A stretch of DNA of 64,000 nucleotides from Rhodovulum robiginosum (GTDB lineage: Bacteria > Pseudomonadota > Alphaproteobacteria > Rhodobacterales > Rhodobacteraceae): assembly GCF_003944755.1 (NCBI RefSeq), contig NZ_RWGU01000048.1:124001-188000 (forward strand). Direction: 5' to 3'. Shown here in pieces: positions 54,156 to 63,601 of the stretch. The notes under the pieces are model-generated. The model was not told where the DNA came from. It searched no databases and saw only the letters and a program-made list of their open reading frames with translations. Position 1 is the first letter of the stretch; the number at the start of each line of letters is the position of its first letter. A program made the position numbers and the translations under genes.

Positions 54156-54849
54156 GGCAGACCCCGTGCTTTCCCTTTCCGATGTCACGCTGACGCTGGC
54201 CGGCAATGCCGGTCCGGTCGAAATTCTGCACGGCATCGAGCTGGATGTCGGGCGGGGCGAGACCTTGGGGCTGGTCGGTCCGTCTGGGTCGGGCAAGTCC
54301 TCTCTCCTCATGCTCATGGGCGGGCTGGAGCGCGCGACGTCGGGCCGGGTTTCGGCGCTGGGCCATGACCTGACAGCGATGAACGAGGACGCGCTGGCCC
54401 GGTTCCGCAGGCAGCATATGGGGGTGGTGTTCCAATCGTTCCACCTGATTCCCACCATGACCGCGCTGGAAAACGTCGCAACGCCGCTGGAGCTGGCCGG
54501 CCACGCCGACGCCTTTGACCGTGCCGAAGCGGAACTTCGCGGCGTGGGGCTGGGCGCGCGGCTCGACCACTACCCGAGCCAGATGTCGGGCGGCGAGCAG
54601 CAACGGGTGGCGCTTGCGCGCGCCGCCGCGCCACGGCCGCATATCCTGCTGGCCGATGAGCCGACGGGCAACCTCGACGGCGCCAACGGCGCGGCGATCA
54701 TGGATCTGCTGTTCGGGCTGCGCGACCGGCACGGCGCGACGCTGGTGCTTGTCACCCACGCGAGCGAACTGGCCGCGCGCTGCGACCGGGTGGTGCGGCT
54801 GGCCGACGGTCGCGTCGCCGGGGAAGACCTGCGGAGTGCCGCGGAATGA
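54154..54849 (+). CDS. ABC transporter ATP-binding protein (YbbA/LolD-like)
   Basis: The 231-residue ATPase starts MADPVLSLSDVTLTLAGNAG. Walker A GPSGSGKSSLLM (about 43-54), signature MSGGEQQRVALARA (about 147-160), Walker B ILLADEPTGNLD and switch His in LVTHASE are intact. It belongs to the MacB/LolD group, which drives FtsX-like permeases. It overlaps the permease gene by ATGA. The start codon overlaps that of the divergent esterase gene, so each promoter must lie inside the other's coding region. Confidence 0.93.
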   Translation: MADPVLSLSDVTLTLAGNAGPVEILHGIELDVGRGETLGLVGPSGSGKSSLLMLMGGLERATSGRVSALGHDLTAMNEDALARFRRQHMGVVFQSFHLIPTMTALENVATPLELAGHADAFDRAEAELRGVGLGARLDHYPSQMSGGEQQRVALARAAAPRPHILLADEPTGNLDGANGAAIMDLLFGLRDRHGATLVLVTHASELAARCDRVVRLADGRVAGEDLRSAAE

Positions 54850-57365
54850 GCCTGCGCGTTTCGGCGAAGATCGCCCGGCGCGAGCTGCGCGGAGGGCTCA
54901 GGGGGTTTTACGTCTTTCTTGCCTGCCTTGCGCTGGGCGTGGCGGCCATCGCCGCCGTGGGCTCGGTGCGCGAAAGCATCGAGGGCGGGCTGAAGCGCGA
55001 GGGCGCGGTTCTGCTGGGCGGCGATGGCGAGATGTCCTTTACCTACCGTTTCGCCGACGCGGATGAGCGGGACTGGATGGCGACGACCGCCGCCCGCGTG
55101 TCGGAGATTGTCGATTTCCGGTCGATGGTGGTGGTCGAGCGCGACGGGGCGACCGAGCGCGGCCTGACCCAGGTCAAAGGCGTCGATGACGCCTATCCAC
55201 TCTATGGCGCTGTCGAGCTGGACCCGCCAATGCCGCTGGACGCGGCGCTTGCCGGCAACGGCGCGGTGATGGAGCGGGTGCTGGCCGAGCGGCTGGGCCT
55301 GGCTCCCGGCGACGCCTTTCGCCTCGGCACGGGCGACTACACGCTGTCTGCGCTGCTGACGCGCGAGCCTGACGGGGCGGGCGACGGGTTCGGCCTGGGG
55401 CCGCGGCTGTTGCTGCGCACCGCGGCGCTGGAGGGATCGGGGCTGCTCGAACCCGGCACGCTTTTCGAGACCAAGTACCGCCTGGCCCTGCCCGGGGGCG
55501 ACCTTGCGGCGCTGGAAAAGCGGGCCGAGGCCCGGTTTGCCGATCAGGGCATGCGCTGGCGCGATGCGCGCAACGGCGCGCCGGGGATGACCGTTTTCGT
55601 CGACCGGATGGCCTCGTTCCTGGTGCTGGTGGGGCTGGCGGGCCTCGCCGTGGGTGGGGTTGGCGTTTCGGCCGCCGTGCGCGCCTATCTCGACGGCAAG
55701 ACCGAGGTGATCGCCATACTGAAAACGCTGGGCGCCGAGGGCCACACGATCCTTTGGGCGTATCTGATCCAGATCGGCGCGCTGGCGGGGCTGGGCATCG
55801 TGCTCGGGCTTGGGCTGGGCGCGCTGGCGCCGCTGGCGCTGGGCCCGGTGATCGAGGCGCAATTGCCGGTGCCGGCCGAGTTTACGGTGCATGCGGGCCC
55901 GCTGGCCGAGGCGGCGCTTTACGGCGTGTTGACCGCGCTGGTGTTCACATTGTGGCCGCTGGCCCGCACCGAGGAGGTGCGCGCGGCGGCGCTGTTCCGC
56001 GACGCCACGGGGCCCGAGCGGGCCTGGCCGCGGCCGGTCTATGTGGCGATCACGGCGGCGCTGGCCGCGGCCCTGATCGGCGTGGCTGCGTGGTTTTCGG
56101 GCGTGCCGGAGCTGGCGCTCTGGTCGGCCTTCGGCATTGTCGTGGCGCTGGGCCTGCTGGTGATCGCGGCGGCCGGGCTGCGGTGGCTGGCGCGGCGTGC
56201 GGCGCGGACGCACATGGTGCGCGGGCGCACCGCGGCGCGGCTGGCGCTGGGCGCCGTGGGCGGGCCGGCGGGCGAGACCGTGTCGGTAGTGCTGTCGCTG
56301 GGCCTTGGGCTGAGCGTGCTGGCCGCCGTGGGCCAGATCGACGCCAACCTGCGCGCGGCCATCGCAGAGGACCTGCCCGACGTGGCGCCCTCCTATTTCG
56401 TGGTCGACATCCAGGGCGACCAGCTTGCGGGTTTTCTCGACCGGGTGGACAACGACCCGGGCGTGTCCAAGGTCGAGACCGCGCCGATGCTGCGCGGCGT
56501 GATCACGCGGATCAACGGTTTGCCCGCGCGCGAGGTTGCGGGCGATCACTGGGTGATCCGGGGCGACCGGGGCGTGACCTATTCGGCCACGCCGCCCGAG
56601 GACACGGTCATTACCGCCGGGGATTGGTGGCCCGAGGGCTACGACGGGCCACCGGTGATGAGTTTCGCCGACGAGGAGGCCGAGGAGATCGGGCTCAAGC
56701 TCGGTGACGACGTGACCGTCAATATCCTGGGGCGCGACATCACCGCCAAGGTCACCAGCTTTCGCGAGGTCGACTTCTCGACCGCCGGGATCGGCTTTGT
56801 CCTGTCGATGAATCCGGCTGCCCTGCAGGGGGCGCCGCATACCCACATCGCCACGATCTATGCCGACCCCGAGGCCGAGGCGGCGATCCTGCGCGACCTG
56901 GCCACGGCCTATCCCAACATCACCGCGATCCGGGTGCGCGACGCGATCGACCGGGTGGCCGAGGTGCTGTCGAGCCTCGCCGCGGCGATCACCTACGGGG
57001 CGGCGGCGACGCTGGTTACCGGCGTGATCGTGCTGATCGGGGCTGCGGCGGCGGGCGAGCGGGCGCGGGTCTACGAGGCGGCGGTGCTGAAGACCGTGGG
57101 CGCGGTGCGGCCGCAGATCTTGCGCTATTTCGCGCTGCGTTCGGCGCTTTTGGGCGCGGCGGCGGGGGCCGTGGCGATCGTGGCCGGAGGCCTGGCCGGC
57201 TGGGCGGTGATGACCTTCGTGATGGAGGGCGGCTACCGGTTCGAGCCGGTTTCGGCGGTGCTGATCGTGGCCGGCGGCGCGATGGCCACGCTGCTGGCCG
57301 GGCTGGGTTTTGCCTGGCGGCCGCTGGCCGCGCGGCCCGCGCGGGTGTTGAGGGCGCGGGAGTAG
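54846..57365 (+). CDS. FtsX-like ABC permease (YbbP-type)
   Basis: The 839-residue membrane protein has an N-terminal helix (GFYVFLACLALGVAAIAAVG), a periplasmic domain, and two FtsX blocks of three or four helices each: LVLVGLAGLAVGGVGVSAAV, with AYLDGKTEVIAILKTLGAEG as coupling motif (about 278-297), and near the C-terminus VYEAAVLKTVGAVRPQILRY. With its ATPase and the divergent esterase it matches the YbbA-YbbP-TesA module. Its substrate is not known; lipid or esterified compounds are plausible. Confidence 0.9.
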   Translation: MSLRVSAKIARRELRGGLRGFYVFLACLALGVAAIAAVGSVRESIEGGLKREGAVLLGGDGEMSFTYRFADADERDWMATTAARVSEIVDFRSMVVVERDGATERGLTQVKGVDDAYPLYGAVELDPPMPLDAALAGNGAVMERVLAERLGLAPGDAFRLGTGDYTLSALLTREPDGAGDGFGLGPRLLLRTAALEGSGLLEPGTLFETKYRLALPGGDLAALEKRAEARFADQGMRWRDARNGAPGMTVFVDRMASFLVLVGLAGLAVGGVGVSAAVRAYLDGKTEVIAILKTLGAEGHTILWAYLIQIGALAGLGIVLGLGLGALAPLALGPVIEAQLPVPAEFTVHAGPLAEAALYGVLTALVFTLWPLARTEEVRAAALFRDATGPERAWPRPVYVAITAALAAALIGVAAWFSGVPELALWSAFGIVVALGLLVIAAAGLRWLARRAARTHMVRGRTAARLALGAVGGPAGETVSVVLSLGLGLSVLAAVGQIDANLRAAIAEDLPDVAPSYFVVDIQGDQLAGFLDRVDNDPGVSKVETAPMLRGVITRINGLPAREVAGDHWVIRGDRGVTYSATPPEDTVITAGDWWPEGYDGPPVMSFADEEAEEIGLKLGDDVTVNILGRDITAKVTSFREVDFSTAGIGFVLSMNPAALQGAPHTHIATIYADPEAEAAILRDLATAYPNITAIRVRDAIDRVAEVLSSLAAAITYGAAATLVTGVIVLIGAAAAGERARVYEAAVLKTVGAVRPQILRYFALRSALLGAAAGAVAIVAGGLAGWAVMTFVMEGGYRFEPVSAVLIVAGGAMATLLAGLGFAWRPLAARPARVLRARE

Positions 57366-57409
57366 TCACCGGCGCGCGCACCGGCCTGAGCTTTCGCAAG
57401 GCCGACGCC

Positions 57410-57458
57410 GCCGGGGGCCCTGCCCCCGGACCCCCGGGATATTTCCGGCCAGAAGAAG
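57410..57458. repeat. Intergenic palindromic repeat, half copy C
   Basis: This carries only the left half of the element: GGGGGCCCTGCCCCC hairpin, then CCCCCGGGATATTTCCGG and CCAGAAGAAGAC. The matching right arm (TTCTTCTGG...AAATATCCC) is missing. It lies between the convergent FtsX-like permease and AbrB-family genes. The rest of 57366-57510 shows nothing else. Confidence 0.7.
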
Positions 57459-57510
57459 ACAGGCGGTGGGGAAAAGCCGTTTGCCGGGGGCAAGAGCCTG
57501 TCTGATGCGC

Positions 57511-58539
57511 TCAACGCCGGGCGGTTGCGCTGCGCACCTGGGCCACCGCCACCGGGATCACCACGGTCAGGAACAACAGCCGGAACACGTGATGCGCCGC
57601 GACGTAGGCCGGGTCGGCGTCGAGCAGCAGCGACATCGCCATCATCGTCTCAAGCCCGCCCGGCGCAAACGCGATCAGCGCGTTCAGGATCGGCAGGCCC
57701 AGGAGGCGCGCGACCAGCGCGGCGAACCCCAGCGCCACCAGCGCGGCAAAGCCGGTCAGCAGGCTGGCCGCGCCGAGCGATTGCAGCATCATCCGCGGCG
57801 TGACCCCGGCAAAGCGGGTGCCGATCAGGGTGCCCATGGTCACGAAGGCGGGCAGCGACAGCCATTGCGGCACGCCGCCCTCGATCAGTGCCGCGCCGTG
57901 GCCCACCGCCGACAGCCCCATCGCGCCCAGCAGCAGCGCCGCCGGCACCCTGATCCGCTTGAGCCCCATCCCGGCCGCCAGCGACAGGGCGACAAGGCCG
58001 GCCAGAGCCACCGGCGCCATCGGCGGCGCGGCGGGAGGCAGCGCCGGCAAATCGCCCGTCCCAAGAAGCGGCGCCAGGACCGGCACGATCAGCGTCAGCG
58101 CCAGCACCCGCAGGCTCTGGATCATTGTCACCCGCGGCAGGTCGGCCCGCACGTCCGACGACAGCGACAGCACGAAGCTCAGATGCCCCGGCGTGGCGGC
58201 CAGAAGCGCGCTCATCCGGTCGAAGCCGAAGACGCCCTGCAACAGCCGCGTGCCGCCGGCGAAGATCGCCAGAACGGCGAGTGCGAGCGCAACCAGGCTG
58301 ATCGGCCATTTCACCGCCGTGGCCACGGCTTCGGGCGTGACGCTGGCGCCCATGTTGACGCCGATCAGCACGAAACAGGCATCGCGCAGCCGCGCGGGCA
58401 CCGTGACGTGCAGACCCGCCAGCGCCGCCAGCGTGACCGCCAGCGACGGGCCGGTCAGAAACGGCGCCGGCGCGCCCAGCAAGGCGGCCAGCCCGGCGCC
58501 CAGAGCGCCGACGATAAGCGTGCGGATCGCGGCCCACAT
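57511..58539 (-). CDS. AbrB-family integral membrane protein
   Basis: The 342-residue protein has about ten helices in two AbrB-duplication repeats. Repeat one has LTGPSLAVTLAALAGLHVTVP with RDACFVLIGVNMGASVTPE; the second has LLGAMGLSAVGHGAALIEGG and GTRFAGVTPRMMLQSLGAAS. FAPGGLETMMAMSLLLDADP, with an APGG-x-x-x-M pattern, is typical. Members are annotated as regulators or 'ammonia monooxygenases', but the fold indicates a membrane transporter-like protein of unknown function. Confidence 0.85.
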   Translation of the reverse strand: MWAAIRTLIVGALGAGLAALLGAPAPFLTGPSLAVTLAALAGLHVTVPARLRDACFVLIGVNMGASVTPEAVATAVKWPISLVALALAVLAIFAGGTRLLQGVFGFDRMSALLAATPGHLSFVLSLSSDVRADLPRVTMIQSLRVLALTLIVPVLAPLLGTGDLPALPPAAPPMAPVALAGLVALSLAAGMGLKRIRVPAALLLGAMGLSAVGHGAALIEGGVPQWLSLPAFVTMGTLIGTRFAGVTPRMMLQSLGAASLLTGFAALVALGFAALVARLLGLPILNALIAFAPGGLETMMAMSLLLDADPAYVAAHHVFRLLFLTVVIPVAVAQVRSATARR

Positions 58540-58585
58540 CGGGTTGGGGTCTCCGGCTCGGGGTTGGCCGGGGTGCGCGCGTTCG

Positions 58586-58621
58586 CCCCGGCCTGGCGCC
58601 CAAGCAACCGCCAGGCCGGGG
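58586..58621. repeat. Perfect 13-bp inverted repeat
   Basis: CCCCGGCCTGGCG (58586-58598) and CGCCAGGCCGGGG (58609-58621) enclose a 10-nt loop, between the alpha/beta hydrolase stop and the AbrB-family start. No T-run follows on either strand. The rest of 58540-58782 has no recognisable gene. Confidence 0.6.
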
Positions 58622-58782
58622 GAAAGTCAATCGCCGCAGCGCGGTGGCACCAGATCGGGGTCGACCATGCCGGCCGCCTCGCGCGGTCGATCGTCGTGAC
58701 GCAGAACCGGGGCGAACCGGCGAACCGCCCGGCCGGCATCTCGGCCCTGGTCAATGCCCGGCCAGGCGTCGCTTCGATCGCA

Positions 58783-59697
58783 TCATCCCTCTGGACGGTC
58801 CAGCGATGCGGCGAAGAACGGCGCGAAATGGTCCAGCACCGCTTGCGGGTTTTCCTCGGGCGCGAAATGGCCGCTGTCGCAGGAGGCGTCGGCGAGGTCG
58901 GGCGCCCACCGGGCCCAGAGCGCCGCGGGCGCATCGGTCTGGGCGGGAAAGCCGATATCGGACCACAGAAAGAAGACCGGGCAGGCGATGGTGCGCCCGG
59001 CGGCACGGTCGGCCTCGTCCAGCCGTCGGTCGGTGGTGGCCCCGGCGCGATAATCGGCGCACATCGCGGCGATGCGCGCGGGGTCGGCGGCTTGCCGCCG
59101 GTAGGCGGCCAGCGCCGCGCCCGCAAACGCGTCGAGCGATTTCGCCTTGGTCCAGCTTTGCAGCGTGTGTTCGATATAGCCTACCGGGTCGGCGCCGATC
59201 AGGCGCTCGGGCAGCGGCGCGGGCTGGGCGAGAAAGGTCCAGTGATAGGCCTTGAGGGCGAGGTCGGCCGACCACGCGGCCCAGAAATCGCCCGTGGGCA
59301 CAACCTCGACGATGCCCAGCCGCGAGACGCGCGCGGGGTGGTCGAGCGCCAGCCGATAGGCCACCCGCGCGCCGCGGTCGTGGCCCAGAACGCCCGCGCT
59401 GTCGAGGCCGAGCGCGTCCATCAGCCCGACGATGTCTCGCGCCATCTGCCGCTTGGAATAGGCCGTGTGCCCGTCATCGTCCGCCGGTGCGTCGCTGTCG
59501 CCATAGCCGCGCAGGTCGGGCACGATCACGTCGAAGTCGCGCGCCAGCGCCGGCGCGACGGCGGACCAGCACATGTGGTTTTGCGGGTAGCCATGCAGCA
59601 GGATCAGCGGCGCGCCCGCGCCCCCGCGGTGCATGGCCAGGCGCAGCCCGCCCACATCGACGCGGCTTTTGGCGAACCCTTCGATATCCGATGTCAT
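58783..59697 (-). CDS. Alpha/beta hydrolase, haloacetate dehalogenase-like
   Basis: The start MTSDIEGFAKSRVDVGGLRL is chosen because GGAGG lies 5 bp upstream (ATG 15 bp earlier possible), giving 304 residues. The fold is clear from LILLHGYPQNHMCW (oxyanion HG, about 31-44) and the nucleophile elbow GVLGHDRGARVAYRL with Asp instead of Ser, as in haloacetate dehalogenases and epoxide hydrolases. The catalytic His is likely in CDSGHFAPEENP. Substrate unverified. Confidence 0.87.
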   Translation of the reverse strand: MTSDIEGFAKSRVDVGGLRLAMHRGGAGAPLILLHGYPQNHMCWSAVAPALARDFDVIVPDLRGYGDSDAPADDDGHTAYSKRQMARDIVGLMDALGLDSAGVLGHDRGARVAYRLALDHPARVSRLGIVEVVPTGDFWAAWSADLALKAYHWTFLAQPAPLPERLIGADPVGYIEHTLQSWTKAKSLDAFAGAALAAYRRQAADPARIAAMCADYRAGATTDRRLDEADRAAGRTIACPVFFLWSDIGFPAQTDAPAALWARWAPDLADASCDSGHFAPEENPQAVLDHFAPFFAASLDRPEG

Positions 59698-59736
59698 GGC
59701 GGCCTCCGTCACGGTCAGGCTAGGGCCGCGGCGTGC

Positions 59737-60243
59737 TCAGGTCCAGTGCGCGGGTGCCTGGGCATAGCCGATATAGAGCGGATGCCTGGGGTGGCCCGCC
59801 TTGGTCAGCCCAAGGTGAAAGAGCGGCAGGCCGGTGGCGCGGAGCAGCCGCTCGACCTCTGGTCCCCGGTCGAGATGCGCGCCATGCGCGCCCCAGGCGC
59901 AGACGATCTGGTCGGCCCACGGGGCGCTCTGGGCGATGGCGGCATCGTTGCCGGGCCCGACCGGGTCGGGCGCGGCGCGCATGAGCTTTGGGTCGGTGGC
60001 GCGGTAGGCGAAGATGTTGGTCACCCGGAAGGCGCCGAAGCCCAGCGCCCGGGCACGGCGTTCGCAGCGTTCGACCGTGGGGTCGTTCTGCACCTCGGTC
60101 GCGGTCGAGGGGTTGAGCATCACGAAAAGCGCGCGCCGGCCGGCCGGGTCCCACACGCGGGTCAGCAGGTAGCGGTAGGCCTCGCAGTCGGAATAGACGG
60201 CCTCGGAGGCGGCGTCGCCCTTCAGGTGGGTGCGGGTGATCAT
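59737..60243 (-). CDS. DUF1643 domain protein
   Basis: The start MITRTHLKGDAASEAVYSDC gives 168 residues. The family core RRALFVMLNPSTATEVQNDP (about 35-54) with TVERCERRARALGFG is present, then VTNIFAYRATDPKLM and IVCAWGAHGAHL. DUF1643 proteins have no established biochemical role. The gene lies between the hydrolase and a palindromic repeat. The gap 60244-60551 holds repeat D and a small GCCGCGC/GCGCGGC stem, but no gene. Confidence 0.85.
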   Translation of the reverse strand: MITRTHLKGDAASEAVYSDCEAYRYLLTRVWDPAGRRALFVMLNPSTATEVQNDPTVERCERRARALGFGAFRVTNIFAYRATDPKLMRAAPDPVGPGNDAAIAQSAPWADQIVCAWGAHGAHLDRGPEVERLLRATGLPLFHLGLTKAGHPRHPLYIGYAQAPAHWT

Positions 60244-60384
60244 GGTGCGGTTTGTGGCAAGGCCCGGGCGGACAGGCAAGGGGATAGCCCCGTTTTGAGC
60301 CGTCCTGGCATGCCGCGACCGCATGCCGGTCCGCTTCAGGCCCGTTGCGGTCATTGGGTTTCGCCGCGCTTTCGCGCGGCGACA

Positions 60385-60479
60385 CTCAGGGTATTTCAAC
60401 CAAGAAGAAGCAGGCAGCGGTTTCTTCTGGCCCCAAATATCCCGGGGGGAGTCCGAAGGACGGGGGGCAGCGCCCCCCA
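60385..60479. repeat. Intergenic palindromic repeat, copy D
   Basis: In reverse orientation this is an about 90 percent match by eye to copy A over about 95 bp. CAGGGTATTTCAACCAAGAA and TTCTTCTGGCCCCAAATATC are the two stem arms, then the GTCC-GAA-GGAC and GGGGGGC-AGC-GCCCCCC hairpins. It lies 73 bp after the truB stop on the minus strand. Confidence 0.8.
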
Positions 60480-60551
60480 CCGCTGCGCGACCGCCATCGG
60501 CAAGCCGCTGCGTCCCGTTTGGCGGAATTCTTCGAGAAATCCTGCGCCGGG

Positions 60552-61457
60552 TCAGTTGTTGAACACGCGGCTGGGGTGCAATTCGCCCGCCTTGTAGATG
60601 CCCACCGCCACCGCCCGGCCATCGAGCGAGGCCCAGGCCTCGTCGCCGTATTCGGCGTCAGAGGCCAGCACGATCCCCGGGTTGCCGTTGCGCAGTTTCG
60701 CGGCGCCGTCCGGCGTGGTGGGCAGTTCGGGCAAATCGACCAGCCCCCTTTCCAGCGGGTGCAGCAGCGCGTCGATCTCGGGGGTCTTGGCCAGCGCCTC
60801 GATACGGTCGAGGCTCACGCCCTCTTCGGCGTCGAACGGCCCCGACCAGACGCGGCGCAGGCTTTCGACATGGCCGAGGCATCCAAGCACCTCGCCCAGG
60901 TCGCGGGCGATCGCGCGCACATAGCCGCCCTTGCCGCAGACCATCTCCAGCTCGACATGGTCCGCATCGGGGCGCGACAGCATCGTCAGGCTGTCGACAT
61001 AAAGCGGGCGGGCCGCGATCTCGACCTCTTCGCCGGCGCGCGCCATGGCATAGGCGCGCGCGCCATCCACCTTGACCGCCGAGAATTGCGGCGGCACCTG
61101 CTCGATATCGCCGGCAAAGCGGGGCAGGGCGGCGCGGATATCGTCGTCGCCGGGGCGGGTGTCCGAGGTCGCGATCACCTCGCCCTCGGCATCGTCGGTA
61201 TTGGTGGCCGCGCCCAGCCGCACGGTAAAGCGGTAGGCCTTGAGCGCATCGGTGACGAAAGGAACGGTCTTGGTCGCCTCGCCCAGCGCCACGGCCAGCA
61301 CGCCGGTCGCGGCGGGATCAAGCGTACCGGCATGGCCCGCCTTCTTGGCGCCGAAGGCCCAGCGGACCTTGCCCACCACGGCGTTCGAGGTCATGCCCGG
61401 GGGCTTGTCCACCACCAGCCAGCCCGAAATGTCGCGTCCCTTGCGGCTGCGTCCCAA
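60552..61457 (-). CDS. truB: tRNA pseudouridine(55) synthase
   Basis: TruB makes pseudouridine 55 in the T-loop of tRNAs. The 301 residues start [20 protein letters not shown]. Catalytic Asp47 lies in [13 protein letters not shown], and [18 protein letters not shown] and [13 protein letters not shown] are family motifs. The C-terminal part resembles TruB_C. rbfA lies further upstream on this strand with a DUF2233 gene between, a variant of the usual rbfA-truB pair. Confidence 0.96.
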   Translation of the reverse strand: MGRSRKGRDISGWLVVDKPPGMTSNAVVGKVRWAFGAKKAGHAGTLDPAATGVLAVALGEATKTVPFVTDALKAYRFTVRLGAATNTDDAEGEVIATSDTRPGDDDIRAALPRFAGDIEQVPPQFSAVKVDGARAYAMARAGEEVEIAARPLYVDSLTMLSRPDADHVELEMVCGKGGYVRAIARDLGEVLGCLGHVESLRRVWSGPFDAEEGVSLDRIEALAKTPEIDALLHPLERGLVDLPELPTTPDGAAKLRNGNPGIVLASDAEYGDEAWASLDGRAVAVGIYKAGELHPSRVFNN

Positions 61458-61511
61458 CCTTTGTCTCCGTCCGTCGTGAAGCCCGCCTGCTAGCGAAGCC
61501 GGCGCCGCCCG

Positions 61512-62255
61512 TCAACGCGCCGCATCGACCACGGCGCCCACGATGGGCCCCATCGGCAGCCCGCCATCGGCCCGCCCGAGGCCCGGGGCGTAAAGCTTGG
61601 ACACCTTGCCGTCGAGATAGAGAGCCTGGGGCGTTTGCAGAACGTCGCGGAAAAGCCGGCCGAATTCATGAAAGGTGACGGGCCGGTCGGAGATTGCGAA
61701 ATGCACGTCGCCGGCGGTATCGACCCCGACGCCGTTTCGGACGTAGCGCGAGTTGCTGTCGACCAGGAAGCGCGGATGCAACCGCCCGTCGATCACCAGC
61801 ATCGGGCCGGATTGCGTGGCATGGGCGCAGGCCGGCGGGCCGGCGAGGTAGGCGCGCGTTTCGATCACCTGTGCGCTGCCGTTTTGCAGGCAGAGGATGC
61901 CGTTGGGCAAGAGGCCGAAATTGCCCGGCCCCGCGCTTGCGACCGCGGCGCGCTGCTGGCGGCCATCCTCGATATAAAGCCCGACCGGGCTGCGGTCGGC
62001 GTGGTACATGCCGGCATTCATTGCAAAGGCGAGATCGGCGCCCCGTGCCGAGAGCATGTCGCGCACCCTTCGAAAACTGCCCAGCACCGCGCCGCTTTCG
62101 TCGATGCGAAAGAGCCTCAGCTCGGTTTCGGCCGGGTCGAAGGAACAGATCGTGTAGCCCCGCCCCTCGTGGCTGGCGGTGCGGCAGGCGGCCTCGGCCG
62201 CGCCGCCCAGCGCAAAGAGCGCCAGCAGGCCGGCCAGCGCGCCTTTAACGCTCAT
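61512..62255 (-). CDS. DUF2233 / phosphodiester glycosidase family exported protein
   Basis: The start [20 protein letters not shown] is a signal peptide; 247 residues in all. The NAGPA-like domain has FAMNAGMYHADRSPVGLYIE (about 77-96), GNFGLLPNGILCL, SGPMLVIDGRLHP and NGVGVDTAGDVHFAIS. Related proteins cleave phosphodiester-linked sugars, but the substrate here is unknown. Its start overlaps the rbfA stop by 11 bp, so it is co-translated within the rbfA-truB unit. Confidence 0.88.
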   Translation of the reverse strand: MSVKGALAGLLALFALGGAAEAACRTASHEGRGYTICSFDPAETELRLFRIDESGAVLGSFRRVRDMLSARGADLAFAMNAGMYHADRSPVGLYIEDGRQQRAAVASAGPGNFGLLPNGILCLQNGSAQVIETRAYLAGPPACAHATQSGPMLVIDGRLHPRFLVDSNSRYVRNGVGVDTAGDVHFAISDRPVTFHEFGRLFRDVLQTPQALYLDGKVSKLYAPGLGRADGGLPMGPIVGAVVDAAR

Positions 62256-62658
62256 CGTCGTCGGCGCGGTCCAGGTCGCGGCGCACGTTCTCCTGCGACA
62301 GAAGGCGGCGGGTCTCGTCCATCCGGTCGAAGGTTTCGTCCAGCGCAAAGCGCAGCTCGGGGGCGAATTTCAGCGACAGACCCTTGGCAACGATCCGCCG
62401 CAACTCGCCCCGGTTGCGCCGCAGCGCGTCGAGCGCGCCCTCGGCGTCGCGCCCGCCCAGCGGCAGCACGAAGGCCGTGACGACCCGCAAATCGGGCGTG
62501 GCACGAACCTCGCCCACGGTGATCGACATGCGGTTCAGCTCGGGGTCGTGCACCTCGCCGCGTGCCAACACCTCGGAGAGGCGCCGGCGGATCAGTTCGC
62601 CCACGCGAAGCTGGCGCTGGCTGGGCCCTGCGCCCTTGGAATATCGGTCTCTGGCCAT
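62245..62658 (-). CDS. rbfA: Ribosome-binding factor A
   Basis: RbfA assists 16S rRNA 5'-end maturation of the 30S subunit. The start [20 protein letters not shown] gives 137 residues (an ATG 9 bp upstream is possible). The KH-like domain has [40 protein letters not shown] and [19 protein letters not shown]. The acidic/basic tail DRADDDER overlaps the next gene. It diverges from dapB. Confidence 0.95.
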   Translation of the reverse strand: MARDRYSKGAGPSQRQLRVGELIRRRLSEVLARGEVHDPELNRMSITVGEVRATPDLRVVTAFVLPLGGRDAEGALDALRRNRGELRRIVAKGLSLKFAPELRFALDETFDRMDETRRLLSQENVRRDLDRADDDER

Positions 62659-62762
62659 GCCTCGCATCTAAGCCCTGGGGCGGGCTTTGCCAAGCCGGGC
62701 TTTGCAAGGGGCGCGGCGCTCGGCTACACCCGGGCGCATCGAATACCACAGGAGGGCGTGCG

Positions 62763-63572
62763 ATGGAGACCCTGCCGGGCATTGTGATCATGGGCGCCTC
62801 GGGGCGCATGGGGCGGATGCTGACCCACGGCGTGCTGCAAAGCGACAAGGCGCGGCTGATCGGTTGCGTCGAAAAGCCCGGCCACCCCTGGGTCGGCCGC
62901 GACGTGGGCGAGGCGATGGGCGGGCCCCGCGTGGGTCTGCACGTCACCGACGACGCGGTGTCGGCCATCGCCCAGGCCCAGGCCGTGATCGATTTCACCG
63001 CGCCCGCGGTCACCGTGGCCACTGCCGAACTGGCGGCGCAGGCCCGCGCGGTGCATGTGATCGGCACCACTGGGCTGGGCGACGAGGACCTCAAGCGCCT
63101 CAAGGCCGCCGCGCGTCACGCGGTGGTGGTCCGGGCCGGCAACATGAGCCTCGGGGTCAACCTGCTGGTCCAGCTCACCCGCAAGGTGGCTGCCGCGCTG
63201 GACGAGGATTTCGACATCGAGGTTGTCGAGGCCCACCACCGGCACAAGGTCGACGCGCCCTCGGGCACCGCGCTGATGCTGGGCCAGGCCGCCGCCGAGG
63301 GGCGCGGCGTGGCGTTGTCGGAGGTCGAGGATCGCGGCCGCGACGGTATCACCGGCGAGCGCGCGCGCGGCGCCATCGGGTTTTCGTCGATCCGCGGCGG
63401 CGACATCGTGGGCGAGCACGACGTGATCTTTGCCGGCGCGGGCGAGCGGATCTTGCTGCGCCACGTGGCGACCGACCGGGCGGTTTTCGCCCGCGGCGCG
63501 CTCAAGGCCGCGCTTTGGGGACAGGGCCAGCGGCCGGGCGAATACGACATGCTCGACGTTCTGGGACTCTGA
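62763..63572 (+). CDS. dapB: 4-hydroxy-tetrahydrodipicolinate reductase
   Basis: DapB is the second committed enzyme of lysine/diaminopimelate synthesis. The 269 residues start [20 protein letters not shown] behind AGGAGGG. NAD(P) motif GASGRMG (about 11-17), [15 protein letters not shown], the catalytic [17 protein letters not shown] (about 155-171) and [16 protein letters not shown] are intact. Length is normal. Confidence 0.97.
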   Translation: METLPGIVIMGASGRMGRMLTHGVLQSDKARLIGCVEKPGHPWVGRDVGEAMGGPRVGLHVTDDAVSAIAQAQAVIDFTAPAVTVATAELAAQARAVHVIGTTGLGDEDLKRLKAAARHAVVVRAGNMSLGVNLLVQLTRKVAAALDEDFDIEVVEAHHRHKVDAPSGTALMLGQAAAEGRGVALSEVEDRGRDGITGERARGAIGFSSIRGGDIVGEHDVIFAGAGERILLRHVATDRAVFARGALKAALWGQGQRPGEYDMLDVLGL

Positions 63573-63601
63573 GAGTCATCCGATCCGCGCGCTGCCCCGT
63601 A

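Noticed and set aside
57466-60597. A plus-strand frame of over 1000 codons across AbrB, hydrolase and DUF1643 genes
   Set aside because: It crosses three well-supported minus-strand genes, is made of His/Arg/Gly-rich nonsense and has no recognisable domain.
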